A DNA stretch of 64,000 bases from Photobacterium sanguinicancri (GTDB taxonomy: Bacteria; Pseudomonadota; Gammaproteobacteria; Enterobacterales; Vibrionaceae): positions 2,914,001 through 2,978,000 of the forward strand of contig NZ_AP024850.1 in the NCBI RefSeq assembly GCF_024346675.1, in the 5' to 3' direction. Position 1 is the stretch's first letter; every line of letters begins with the position of its first letter. This document shows, piece after piece, positions 1 through 8,112 of the stretch. A program made the translations under genes and the position numbers. The notes under the pieces were generated by a model. The model made no database searches and had not been told where the DNA came from. It saw only the letters and a program-made list of their open reading frames with translations.

Positions 1-9
1 AGCACCAAA

Positions 10-618
10 ATGGTACTAGTAGGTCGTCAAGCACCAGATTTTACTGCTGCAGCTGTTCTAGGTAACGGTGAAATCGTTGATAACTTCAACTTCGCAGAAT
101 TTACCAAAGGTAAAAAAGCGGTAGTTTTCTTCTACCCACTAGACTTCACTTTTGTTTGCCCATCAGAACTAATCGCATTCGATAAGCGTTTTGAAGATTT
201 CCAAGCGAAAGGCGTTGAAGTAATCGGTGTTTCAATCGATTCTCAATTCTCTCACAACGCATGGCGTAACACTGCTGTTGAAGACGGCGGTATCGGTCAA
301 GTTAAGTACCCTCTAGTTGCTGACGTTAAGCACGAAATCTGTAAAGCATACGATGTAGAGCACCCAGAAGCAGGCGTTGCTTTCCGTGGTTCTTTCCTAA
401 TCGACGAAGACGGTGCAGTACGTCACCAAGTAGTTAACGACCTTCCACTAGGCCGTAACATCGACGAAATGCTACGCATGGTTGATGCTCTAAACTTCCA
501 CCAGAAGAACGGTGAAGTTTGTCCAGCACAGTGGGAAGAAGGCAAAGCAGGTATGGATGCATCTCCAAAAGGTGTTGCTGACTACCTATCTGAGCACACT
601 GCAGACCTAGGTAAGTAA
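10..618 (+). CDS. Typical 2-Cys peroxiredoxin (AhpC/Prx1 type)
   Basis: A cytosolic thiol peroxidase that reduces hydrogen peroxide and organic hydroperoxides. The 202-residue length fits typical 2-Cys peroxiredoxins. The peroxidatic cysteine sits in the FTFVCPSE motif near residue 51, and the resolving cysteine in GEVCPAQW near residue 171. The GG(I)G element between the catalytic sites and a C-terminal tail resembling the YF region suggest a floppy, peroxide-sensitive form. The window begins only 9 bases before the ATG, so the promoter and any upstream partner cannot be seen. No ahpF-like reductase follows; a terminator lies about 90 bp downstream, so the gene is probably monocistronic. Codon usage is strongly biased (many CTA, GGT and GTT), as expected for a highly expressed gene. 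Confidence 0.95.
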   Translation: MVLVGRQAPDFTAAAVLGNGEIVDNFNFAEFTKGKKAVVFFYPLDFTFVCPSELIAFDKRFEDFQAKGVEVIGVSIDSQFSHNAWRNTAVEDGGIGQVKYPLVADVKHEICKAYDVEHPEAGVAFRGSFLIDEDGAVRHQVVNDLPLGRNIDEMLRMVDALNFHQKNGEVCPAQWEEGKAGMDASPKGVADYLSEHTADLGK

Positions 619-709
619 TTACCAATTAGCACCACGCTCAACGGTGTTAATAAGGCGACAAACGCAATAGCGTAAAGCCAAAGTCAGCCAATAGGCAAAA
701 ATAGAATGA

Positions 710-736
710 GGCCCGGATGCACCGGGCCCTTTTTCG
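710..736 (+). terminator. Rho-independent terminator of the peroxiredoxin gene
   Basis: GGCCCGG (710-716) pairs with CCGGGCC (722-728) across a 5-nt loop and is followed by CTTTTTCG. The rest of the 619-923 gap shows no gene and no clear regulatory motif. Confidence 0.9.
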
Positions 737-923
737 TTTCTACCCCCCAAGTTTCTCCCCCTCCTAAAAATTCAGTTCGACACCATATCCGCCTCTCAAT
801 CACCAGACTCATCACTGTATCCACGAACATAATTTCTCATCCCCATAGATTGATATTAGATTCAGCTTTCATACATCGTTTGTAATAGACTCTATCTATC
901 TGTTTTCTACCTGATAGATCATT

Positions 924-1661
924 ATGCAAATCGAAGTCTGTATTGATAATTTAGAATCACTGCACTATGCCCAACAAGGCGGCGCTAACCGTATTGAACT
1001 CTGCTCATCACTTGCACTTGGCGGCTTAACACCCAGTGCTGGATTCATGCATCTTGCGGCTAGACATGCCACAATTCCTGTCTATGCCATGATCCGTCCA
1101 CGCCAAGGGGATTTCTTATTCTCAAGCGACGACGTAGAAATTATGCTGGCTGATATTCACGCAGCCAAGCAAGCACAATTGCAAGGCATTGTTGTGGGCG
1201 CTTTAACGGCTGATGGACATATTGATCGCGATATTCTTAATGCATTGATGAAACAAGCTGGCACGCTAGGCGTGACTTTCCATCGCGCCATCGACCAATG
1301 TGCCGATCCCTTTGCTGCGCTTGATGCTGTAATGAAAGCGGGTTGTGAGCGAGTACTCACCTCTGGACTTGCACCTAGCGCCCCCGAAGGTATCGCGACG
1401 ATCAAGCGTATGGTGGAACACTGTGGCAACCATTTGAGTATCATGCCGGGTGCCGGTGTTACCGCTAATAATGCCCTTTCGATCATCCAACAAACAGGCG
1501 TACACGAAATTCACCTATCCGGAAAAAGTACCCGCCCAAGTTTAATGCAACATATTGATCCATCAGCACATATGGGTAACGCGAATGTGGATGATTTCGC
1601 TATTCCTGTCACCTCGGTGGAAAAAATACAAGCTGTAGCAGCGCGAATCCAAAAAACGTAA
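924..1661 (+). CDS. cutC: CutC family protein (copper homeostasis)
   Basis: A 245-residue TIM-barrel protein of the CutC family. The N-terminal signature IEVCIDNLESL and the downstream GGANRIELCSSLALGGLTPS segment are characteristic, as are the GVTFHRAID and VLTSG segments. The family was historically linked to copper tolerance in E. coli; its biochemical activity is unsettled, so the name marks the family and not a proven role. The ATG at 924 follows a weak ribosome site. The gene ends 64 bp before ppk2, with a perfect inverted repeat between them, so co-transcription is possible but not certain. Confidence 0.9.
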   Translation: MQIEVCIDNLESLHYAQQGGANRIELCSSLALGGLTPSAGFMHLAARHATIPVYAMIRPRQGDFLFSSDDVEIMLADIHAAKQAQLQGIVVGALTADGHIDRDILNALMKQAGTLGVTFHRAIDQCADPFAALDAVMKAGCERVLTSGLAPSAPEGIATIKRMVEHCGNHLSIMPGAGVTANNALSIIQQTGVHEIHLSGKSTRPSLMQHIDPSAHMGNANVDDFAIPVTSVEKIQAVAARIQKT

Positions 1662-1672
1662 TCCATCAAAAA

Positions 1673-1700
1673 GTTGGTATTACGCTATGCTAATACCAAC
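1673..1700. repeat. Perfect 10-bp inverted repeat (TTGGTAT type)
   Basis: GTTGGTATTA (1673-1682) and TAATACCAAC (1691-1700) flank an 8-nt loop in the cutC-ppk2 gap. A related hairpin with the same ATACCA/TGGTAT core lies between recN and bamE (39550-39580). There is no poly-T tract, so a small dispersed repeat fits better than a terminator. Confidence 0.7.
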
Positions 1701-1725
1701 TATTGTTGCGACTAAGGAAAGATGC

Positions 1726-2532
1726 ATGACCCCACCGCTCATCGATTCTGCTGATAAATTAAAAAAGAAAGACTACGCAACTGAACTCGAACGACTTCAA
1801 GTTGAATTGGTCAAGTTACAAGAGTGGATCAAACACTCAGGGATGAAAGTGGTGGTTATTTTTGAGGGACGAGACGCAGCAGGCAAAGGTGGCGTCATTA
1901 AACGTATCACTGAAAAGCTTAACCCTCGAATTTGCCGTGTCGTCGCCTTACCTCAACCGACTGAAAAAGAGAAAACACAGTGGTACTTTCAACGCTATGT
2001 GGCTCACCTTCCCGCGGCAGGTGAAATAGTGCTGTTTGATCGCAGTTGGTACAACCGTGCTGGTGTTGAAAAAGTCATGGGCTTTTGTAGCGAAGAGGAA
2101 TACGAAGAGTTCTTGCGATCATGCCCAGAATTCGAACGCATGCTGCAACGTTCAGGCATTATACTGCTGAAATACTGGTTTTCAGTGTCTGACGAAGAAC
2201 AAGAAAAACGTTTTCTAGAGCGCATCAATACACCGATTAAGCGCTGGAAATTTAGCCCTATGGATTTAGAGTCACGTAATCGCTGGGTGGAATATTCTGC
2301 GGCTAAAGATCGTATGTTTGCTTACACAGATACTAAACAGTGTCCATGGTGGGTGGTGGATGCCGACAGTAAAAAGAAAGCCCGTATTAACTGCATCTCC
2401 CACTTACTGGCCCATATCCCGTATCAAACCTTGAGTTACCCCGATATTGACCTACCCGATGTCAACAAAGACGGTTACATACGCTCTCCACTCGATCAGC
2501 AAACCTTTGTCCCTGATCGCTTCAATAAATAA
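1726..2532 (+). CDS. ppk2: Polyphosphate kinase 2 (PPK2 family)
   Basis: A 268-residue P-loop kinase of the PPK2 family. It transfers phosphate between polyphosphate and nucleoside diphosphates (usually polyP-driven ADP or GDP phosphorylation). The Walker A loop GRDAAGKGG lies at residues 49-57. Walker B/DRSWYNR follows near residue 105, and the lid-module segment WKFSPMDLESRNRW comes later. Lengths near 270 are usual for single-domain PPK2. I chose the ATG at 1726 because AAGGAAAG lies just upstream; an in-frame ATG at 1687 falls inside the hairpin repeat and is unlikely. The genome also has ppk1 and ppx about 9 kb downstream, so it carries both polyphosphate kinase families. Confidence 0.93.
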   Translation: MTPPLIDSADKLKKKDYATELERLQVELVKLQEWIKHSGMKVVVIFEGRDAAGKGGVIKRITEKLNPRICRVVALPQPTEKEKTQWYFQRYVAHLPAAGEIVLFDRSWYNRAGVEKVMGFCSEEEYEEFLRSCPEFERMLQRSGIILLKYWFSVSDEEQEKRFLERINTPIKRWKFSPMDLESRNRWVEYSAAKDRMFAYTDTKQCPWWVVDADSKKKARINCISHLLAHIPYQTLSYPDIDLPDVNKDGYIRSPLDQQTFVPDRFNK

Positions 2533-2817
2533 AAAGCATCAGCACCCACCTCAGACAAAACCAGAAAGCAATTAGAAGGTCGTGTAATCGCTTTTGATTG
2601 CTTAACCCCATTGGGTACTTCTATCGAAATAAAAGCCGTTAACCTATTTAGAGCCTCTAATTCACACCTCATTTCATCCTCCAAACGCTCCTCCCCTTAC
2701 ATCCAAACTTCATCATATTCATCACTCATAAGTTTCAGTAATCATTGATATCAATACTGGTGATTAGAGTAATTAATCGCCAACTTTTATTATCTCCTCG
2801 TCGACAAGGGAAGCGCG

Positions 2818-2907
2818 ATGAACTCTCGAGTTATCAGGGTTACTGAGCAGGACGTTCAATCTAAACGCTTAATTTTTAGAGTTAATACGACAAAAAAAAC
2901 TTTTTAA
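2818..2907 (+). CDS. Possible 29-residue leader peptide ORF
   Basis: ATG at 2818 is preceded at short distance by AAGGGAAG (2806-2813) and opens 29 codons ending with TAA at 2905. It lies 32 bp upstream of the YadA-like gene. The peptide is basic and ends in a run of Thr, Lys and Phe codons; I recognise no family. It could be a leader peptide, a small protein or a chance ORF. The rest of the 2533-2817 gap shows no gene. Confidence 0.3.
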   Translation: MNSRVIRVTEQDVQSKRLIFRVNTTKKTF

Positions 2908-2939
2908 ACCTAAAAACATTTATATTGAGAGTATCTAAG

Positions 2940-3695
2940 ATGAAAAAATCAGTTATCGCTATCTCGTTAGCCACCCTATTTTCAACCACCGCAATGGCAG
3001 CAAATATTAGCCAGCCAATCGCGACTGAACCTTCACACCCAATTGAAATTGAGCGCCCAGTAAACCCTATCGAGCAGATTCCATCGAATCCAATCGAAGT
3101 AGAACGTCCGGTAAACCCAATTGAACCAACACCATCAAATCCAATTGAAGTTCAACCAGAACACCCAGACTTGCCAATGAAGCCAACGAATCCAATTCAG
3201 CCTGGGCCATCTAACCCAATTGAGATCCCACCAGAGCATCCAATTGAAGCTGAAAAGCCAACGCAACCCATCGAAGGACAACCAGAAAATCCGATTGAAT
3301 TACCACCCGTTCACCCAATCGAGCCAGAGATCGACCCTGAATTTGGCGTACAACCAAAATCAAATGAATCGGTACGTATCGATAATTTAGAAAAGACATT
3401 CAACGATTTTGCCGAAGAAACAAACCGCCGTTTTAGCGAAGTCGATGAACAAATGGACGGTATCCGTGCTGGCTTGCATGCCGTAACAAATGCACGTCCT
3501 TATGTTGCAACGGGTGAATTTGCGATGGGCGCTGGTGTCGGTTTTTCTGGCTCTAAAGAAGCAATAGCACTGGGTGGTGCTTACGGTATTAACTCGCAGT
3601 TAAGTGTTTCAGGTACCTTCCACTACGAAACAAGCGGCAAGTATTCATCTTCAGATGTTGCCGGTGGTGTAGGTGTTCAATACCGCTTTAAATAA
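2940..3695 (+). CDS. YadA-anchored surface protein with Pro-Ile-Glu repeats
   Basis: A 251-residue predicted outer-membrane protein. Residues 1-20 form a signal peptide ending AMA. Roughly residues 25-125 consist of about eleven degenerate units of (N/H)PIE followed by four to nine residues rich in Pro and Glu. A heptad-like stretch (SVRIDNLEKTFNDF and following) forms a neck. The last 70 or so residues resemble the YadA trimeric-autotransporter anchor: NARPYVATGEFAMGAGVGFSG, strands alternating with Gly and Ser, and a terminal YRFK ending in a charged rather than aromatic residue. By family it should trimerise in the outer membrane and project a short stiff stalk. There is no head domain, which is unusual. 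I chose ATG 2940 over an in-frame TTG at 2925 because the signal peptide starts there. Confidence 0.8.
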   Translation: MKKSVIAISLATLFSTTAMAANISQPIATEPSHPIEIERPVNPIEQIPSNPIEVERPVNPIEPTPSNPIEVQPEHPDLPMKPTNPIQPGPSNPIEIPPEHPIEAEKPTQPIEGQPENPIELPPVHPIEPEIDPEFGVQPKSNESVRIDNLEKTFNDFAEETNRRFSEVDEQMDGIRAGLHAVTNARPYVATGEFAMGAGVGFSGSKEAIALGGAYGINSQLSVSGTFHYETSGKYSSSDVAGGVGVQYRFK

Positions 3696-3721
3696 TACAA
3701 TTCTGCCCTCCTATTAATTGG

Positions 3722-3763
3722 TTTTAACTGATCAGTTTTAACTAATAGATTTTAACTAATAGG
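3722..3763 (+). repeat. Three tandem 14-bp repeats
   Basis: TTTTAACTGATCAG (3722-3735) is followed by two near-identical TTTTAACTAATAG(A/G) units (3736-3749 and 3750-3763). They sit in the untranslated tail after the YadA-like gene. Function unknown. Confidence 0.75.
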
Positions 3764-3834
3764 GGGGCCCACTAATTGCGCTTATTTATTATTCTAAGTC
3801 CCACGAAACATCCTTAGCCATTTTGGTTACTCTC

Positions 3835-3870
3835 ATCCCTATTGGTTTCTATCTGGATAGGGATTTTTTT
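3835..3870 (+). terminator. Rho-independent terminator
   Basis: ATCCCTAT (3835-3842) pairs with ATAGGGAT (3857-3864), followed by seven T residues. It ends the YadA-like transcript. Confidence 0.75.
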
Positions 3871-3959
3871 GCTTCAAAGCACCCTTGCTAGCCATAACAC
3901 TAGTATTCCCAAACCACTGTGATAACTTGAATAAACACACCAAAATGGTTAGAGAAAAC

Positions 3960-4898
3960 ATGGCTAAGGATCTGTCTGCAAATTTAGATTTAAATCTACT
4001 GCGCACCTTTATCATCATTGCTCAAGAACAAAACTTGCGCAAAGCATCAGAACGTCTATTTGTCACTCAGCCCGCTGTTAGTCATGCGCTGCAACGCTTA
4101 CGAAACCACTTTGATGATCAACTCTTTATAAAGACAAAGCAGGGTTTAACCGCAACGCCTTACGCTGACGAACTTTACCACCACTTAACGCCCGCTATGG
4201 ATAGCTTATCCAAAGCCCTCAATAGCACTCTAGAGTTCACCCCAGCAGAACTTGATGGGAAAATACGCGTTGCACTTGCCCCGCAATTTCTCGCCTCTAT
4301 TGGCAGTGAGCTTTATTTAAAAATCCATAAAATGTCACCTAACCTCAATGTTGAAATCGTTAACTGGTCGGCGACAACACTAACGGACATTCAGCAAGGA
4401 GAAACACTGCTAGGGATTAACTATGACATAGAAAACACAAGTAAGGCATTGATGAGAAAGGAGTTGATGAATGGTGACTCATTAGTCTTCGTTAGACAAA
4501 ACCATCCATTTAGCGGCACACACATTACAATGGAAGAAGCCTCACAATACGAATTTGCCTGTTTAATTATCCCAGACAGAACAGAGCAAATAAGCGACGT
4601 TGAGCGTATTTTGACTCAAAACAACTTACCTGCCCGCATTTGTTTTCGATCGACTTCTGCACAAACTGTACTTGAAGTGATTAAAGAAACAGACATGCTG
4701 TTTCCTTGTATCCATGATCTGTTTAATTACCCGCACCCTGATTATCGAAAAATCACAGTACAAGTCGATCCAACCCTTAGCCAATATAAGCTGGTCTCTT
4801 TTTGCCCATATAAAAATAGTAAAGATCCGCTCACACTGTGGTTAACCGAGTTAGTCCGTGAATTATTAGCCCAACGGAAGAATACAACAGTTAGCTGA
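3960..4898 (+). CDS. LysR-family transcriptional regulator
   Basis: A 312-residue LysR-type regulator. The N-terminal winged helix-turn-helix reads [18 protein letters not shown] then [19 protein letters not shown], and the [10 protein letters not shown] segment follows. The rest is the periplasmic-binding-like effector domain. The start is either ATG 3960 (chosen; it gives the usual N-terminus length) or ATG 3945. The target is unknown: no divergent operon is present, and the upstream neighbour is the YadA-like gene in the same direction. Its stop region overlaps the convergent phoU stop by 8 bp. Confidence 0.88.
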   Translation: MAKDLSANLDLNLLRTFIIIAQEQNLRKASERLFVTQPAVSHALQRLRNHFDDQLFIKTKQGLTATPYADELYHHLTPAMDSLSKALNSTLEFTPAELDGKIRVALAPQFLASIGSELYLKIHKMSPNLNVEIVNWSATTLTDIQQGETLLGINYDIENTSKALMRKELMNGDSLVFVRQNHPFSGTHITMEEASQYEFACLIIPDRTEQISDVERILTQNNLPARICFRSTSAQTVLEVIKETDMLFPCIHDLFNYPHPDYRKITVQVDPTLSQYKLVSFCPYKNSKDPLTLWLTELVRELLAQRKNTTVS

Positions 4899-5607
4899 GC
4901 TTAAGGATATCTTCAATTTCCTCTGGCGAGGTATGACGAACATCTTTACCTTTAACAAAGTAAATGATGTATTCGCAAATGTTCTGACAGCGATCGCCCA
5001 CACGTTCAATCGAGCGCGCTGACCACATCACTTTTAGAACATTGGGAATTGAGCGAGGATCTTCCATCATATAAGTCATTAGCTGGCGTACAACCGCTTC
5101 GTATTCACGATCGATACGGTCATCATCTTGATACACCTTAATCGCCGCTTTAACATCCATACGTGCAAATGCATCTAGCACCTCGTGTAACATACGGACT
5201 GCGTGCTGACCCAAAGCTTCAAGCGATACCAATAGGTTGTATTGCTTGTTCGTGAAGTTTTCGAGCGCCACTTTCGCGATACTTTCCGCAACATCTCCGA
5301 TACGCTCAAGATCGGTAATGGTTTTAATAATTGCGATCACCAAACGCAAATCACTGGCCGTTGGCTGACGTTTCGCAATAATACGCGTACAGGCTTCGTC
5401 AATCGCCACTTCCATGGAATTCACTTTGTGATCATCTCGGATCACGCGCTTGGCTAATTCCGCATCTTGCTTGTGCAATGCCTTAAGTGAATCCGCTAAT
5501 TGCTGCTCAACCAAGCCGCCCATAGCTAATACATGGGTACGAATACTCTCAAGCTCTGCATTGAATTGACCTGAAATATGACGGCCAAGGCTAAAATTAT
5601 CTAACAT
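4891..5607 (-). CDS. phoU: Phosphate-specific transport accessory protein PhoU
   Basis: A 238-residue protein of two PhoU helical repeats. Repeat one contains [14 protein letters not shown]; repeat two contains [16 protein letters not shown], and both carry the acidic metal-binding pattern of the family. PhoU represses the PhoR-PhoB system when phosphate is plentiful, acting through the PstSCAB transporter. The ATG at 5607 has a strong AAGGAG ribosome site at 5614-5619. It is the last gene of the pstCAB-phoU operon, 10 bp after pstB. Confidence 0.97.
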   Translation of the reverse strand: MLDNFSLGRHISGQFNAELESIRTHVLAMGGLVEQQLADSLKALHKQDAELAKRVIRDDHKVNSMEVAIDEACTRIIAKRQPTASDLRLVIAIIKTITDLERIGDVAESIAKVALENFTNKQYNLLVSLEALGQHAVRMLHEVLDAFARMDVKAAIKVYQDDDRIDREYEAVVRQLMTYMMEDPRSIPNVLKVMWSARSIERVGDRCQNICEYIIYFVKGKDVRHTSPEEIEDILKLS

Positions 5608-5617
5608 TTGTTGCTCC

Positions 5618-6436
5618 TTAACCGTAGCGTCCCGTGATGTAATCTTCGGTACGTTTTTCTTTCGGCGTTGTAAAAATATCGTTGGTGTTGGCGTATTCCA
5701 CCAACTCGCCCATGTGCATGAAAGCGGTTTGATCTGAAACACGCGCAGCCTGCTGCATATTGTGCGTAACTATGATCACTGTGTATTTAGTTTTAAGATC
5801 GTTAATCAGCTCTTCTATCGTCAGAGTCGAAATCGGATCCAGTGCCGAGGTTGGCTCATCCAATAACAGTACTTCAGGCTCTATGGCAATCGCACGAGCA
5901 ATCACTAAGCGTTGTTGCTGACCACCCGATAAGCCAAAGGCATTTTCGTGTAGGCGATCTTTCACTTCATCCCACAGTGCTGCGCCGCGCAGTGAATTTT
6001 CAACCGCATCATCCAATACGCGACGATTTTTAATCCCTTGCAAACGCAGCCCATAAATCACATTTTCATAGATGGATTTTGGAAACGGGTTTGGCCGTTG
6101 AAATACCATGCCGACACGACGGCGAAGCGAAGCTACATCCACGCGGCTATCATAAATATTGTGTTTATGAAGCATGACTTTACCGTCAACACGGCAGCCT
6201 TCCACCAGCTCATTCATCCGATTAATACAGCGCAATAAGGTTGATTTACCGCAGCCTGAGGGGCCGATAAAGGATGTTACCTGCCCTTTGGCAATCCGCA
6301 TATTGATATTAAATAGCGCCTGCGTTTGGCCATAGTATAAATCGAGGTTTTCAATCGATAGCGCTGTTTGCTCTTCAGGTAACGAGGCTAAATCGAGTGG
6401 CTCAAATAAGCCCATGCTTGGATTTACTGACAACAT
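5618..6436 (-). CDS. pstB: Phosphate ABC transporter ATP-binding protein PstB
   Basis: The 272-residue ATPase subunit of the high-affinity phosphate importer, on the cytoplasmic face of the inner membrane. It has all ABC motifs: Walker [11 protein letters not shown]-loop [10 protein letters not shown], signature LSGGQQQR, Walker [14 protein letters not shown] and H-loop VTHN. The start is assigned to ATG 6436 (MLSVNP), 10 bp after the pstA stop and preceded by GAGAGA. An in-frame ATG 13 codons upstream lies inside pstA. Confidence 0.97.
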   Translation of the reverse strand: MLSVNPSMGLFEPLDLASLPEEQTALSIENLDLYYGQTQALFNINMRIAKGQVTSFIGPSGCGKSTLLRCINRMNELVEGCRVDGKVMLHKHNIYDSRVDVASLRRRVGMVFQRPNPFPKSIYENVIYGLRLQGIKNRRVLDDAVENSLRGAALWDEVKDRLHENAFGLSGGQQQRLVIARAIAIEPEVLLLDEPTSALDPISTLTIEELINDLKTKYTVIIVTHNMQQAARVSDQTAFMHMGELVEYANTNDIFTTPKEKRTEDYITGRYG

Positions 6437-6446
6437 ATCTCTCTCG

Positions 6447-8084
6447 CTATTGTTCCAAAGAGCGGAATTTCTCACGCAGGTGATTACGAATACCGATCGC
6501 CGTTAAGTTAAGGCCTATGATCACCGTCACCAACAAAAATGAGGTGGCGTACACCAAGGGCCTTGCCGCTTCAACATTCGGGCTTTGAAAGCCCACATCA
6601 TAAATATGATAACCGAGGTGCATGAACTTACGATCTAAATGTACATAAGGGAAATTGCCATCAATAGGCAATGTCGGCGCCATTTTTACCACCCCAACTA
6701 ACATCAAGGGGGCAACCTCACCTGCGGCACGGGCAACCGCTAAAATGAGGCCCGTCATAATAGCAGGGCTTGCCATAGGTAATACAATCCGCCACAGGGT
6801 TTCAGCCTGCGTAGCACCTAGCGCTAACGAACCGTGACGCACAGAATTAGGTATACGGGCTAAACCTTCTTCTGTCGATACAATCACTACTGGCAAGGTC
6901 AAAATCGCCAAAGTTAATGCTGACCACAACACGCCAGGTGTACCAAATGTTGGTGCCGGTAATTGTGCAGAGAAGAACACATCATCAATGGTGCCGCCAA
7001 CCATGTACACAAAGAAACCTAGGCCAAATACACCGTAAACAATCGAGGGCACACCCGCGAGGTTAATCACCGCTACGCGAATAATTTTGGTTAGTACATT
7101 TTTACCTGCATATTCATGAAGATAAATCGCCGCCATCACACCTAAGGGCGTTACTATCACGCTCATCAGCATCACCATAAAGACAGTGCCGAAGATAGCG
7201 GGGAAAACACCCCCTTCGGTATTCGCTTCACGCGGATCGTCACGCAAAAACTTACCCACTTGATGCACCCAATGATCTAGCTTGCCGATATAACTAAGGT
7301 TATTGGGATACCAAACATCCAGCACTTGTTCAATTGGTAAGGTGACATTTTCGCCCGTCATATCACGGACAACCAAAGCATCACTTTCAAGGCGAGACTG
7401 CAACGCAAACAAGTTTTTCTCTAACACTAAATACGCTTGATTTAGCGCATCACGCTCAGTACTTATTCGCGCTTGATCTGCCTCTGTCATGGTTTTCGCT
7501 AACACTAACTTACGTTCTTCAACCCGTAAGTTTTCAAGCTGCCAGTTAATATGGCTAAACTCTTCTTGTTTAATGCGATCTAATTCTTGCCGAATAGTTT
7601 CTGCTTGTACGAGTCCCGCTGCCAATTCACTGATTGGCAATACTTTTCCATCATCAATATAGCTAACAGGGTAACCGTAGAACTTACCATTTTGGTCACG
7701 ATCGATAACCGCAATATCATCCGCTAAGGTTTGCTGCTTAATGTGACTACCAAGAATGGTCATAAAATCTAAACCGACACGCTCACGGTTACCGACTTTA
7801 ATCAGATAGCGTGGTTCATGCGTATCTGTCATTGCTGATGTATCGATCCCTGCATCTTGCAGCTGGGTAAGTGGGATCAGCTTACGTTCGTAAACTTCGC
7901 CAATCACTGTTTGCGGTTTACCATCAACACTAATATCAAACTGATAGACAGGCGCAGGCCAGAAGTAGCTAAGCCCCTTCCAACCAATCAATAATAATAA
8001 TCCTAATACTGCAATCAAGCTTAGGCTGACTGCGCCAGCCGTTAACCAAATCCACGGCGAGCCTGATTTAAACCACTTACCCAT
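6447..8084 (-). CDS. pstA: Phosphate ABC transporter permease PstA (extended form)
   Basis: An inner-membrane permease subunit of 545 residues, roughly 250 longer than E. coli PstA. An N-terminal membrane helix is followed by a large soluble, partly coiled-coil insertion (about residues 60-290, Glu/Arg/Leu-rich near [13 protein letters not shown]). The conserved permease domain then follows, with five or six helices and the EAA-type loop [19 protein letters not shown]. Extended PstA proteins of this kind are seen in Vibrio and related marine bacteria. It lies 28 bp after pstC. Confidence 0.95.
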   Translation of the reverse strand: MGKWFKSGSPWIWLTAGAVSLSLIAVLGLLLLIGWKGLSYFWPAPVYQFDISVDGKPQTVIGEVYERKLIPLTQLQDAGIDTSAMTDTHEPRYLIKVGNRERVGLDFMTILGSHIKQQTLADDIAVIDRDQNGKFYGYPVSYIDDGKVLPISELAAGLVQAETIRQELDRIKQEEFSHINWQLENLRVEERKLVLAKTMTEADQARISTERDALNQAYLVLEKNLFALQSRLESDALVVRDMTGENVTLPIEQVLDVWYPNNLSYIGKLDHWVHQVGKFLRDDPREANTEGGVFPAIFGTVFMVMLMSVIVTPLGVMAAIYLHEYAGKNVLTKIIRVAVINLAGVPSIVYGVFGLGFFVYMVGGTIDDVFFSAQLPAPTFGTPGVLWSALTLAILTLPVVIVSTEEGLARIPNSVRHGSLALGATQAETLWRIVLPMASPAIMTGLILAVARAAGEVAPLMLVGVVKMAPTLPIDGNFPYVHLDRKFMHLGYHIYDVGFQSPNVEAARPLVYATSFLLVTVIIGLNLTAIGIRNHLREKFRSLEQ

Positions 8085-8112
8085 TCATACTCTTTAGTCG
8101 CTCTACTTAACG

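Noticed and set aside
2730..2765. TTGATATCAA considered as an FNR or Fur site before the YadA-like gene
   Set aside because: The half-sites abut with no 4-bp spacer (FNR), and the match to a Fur box is weak.
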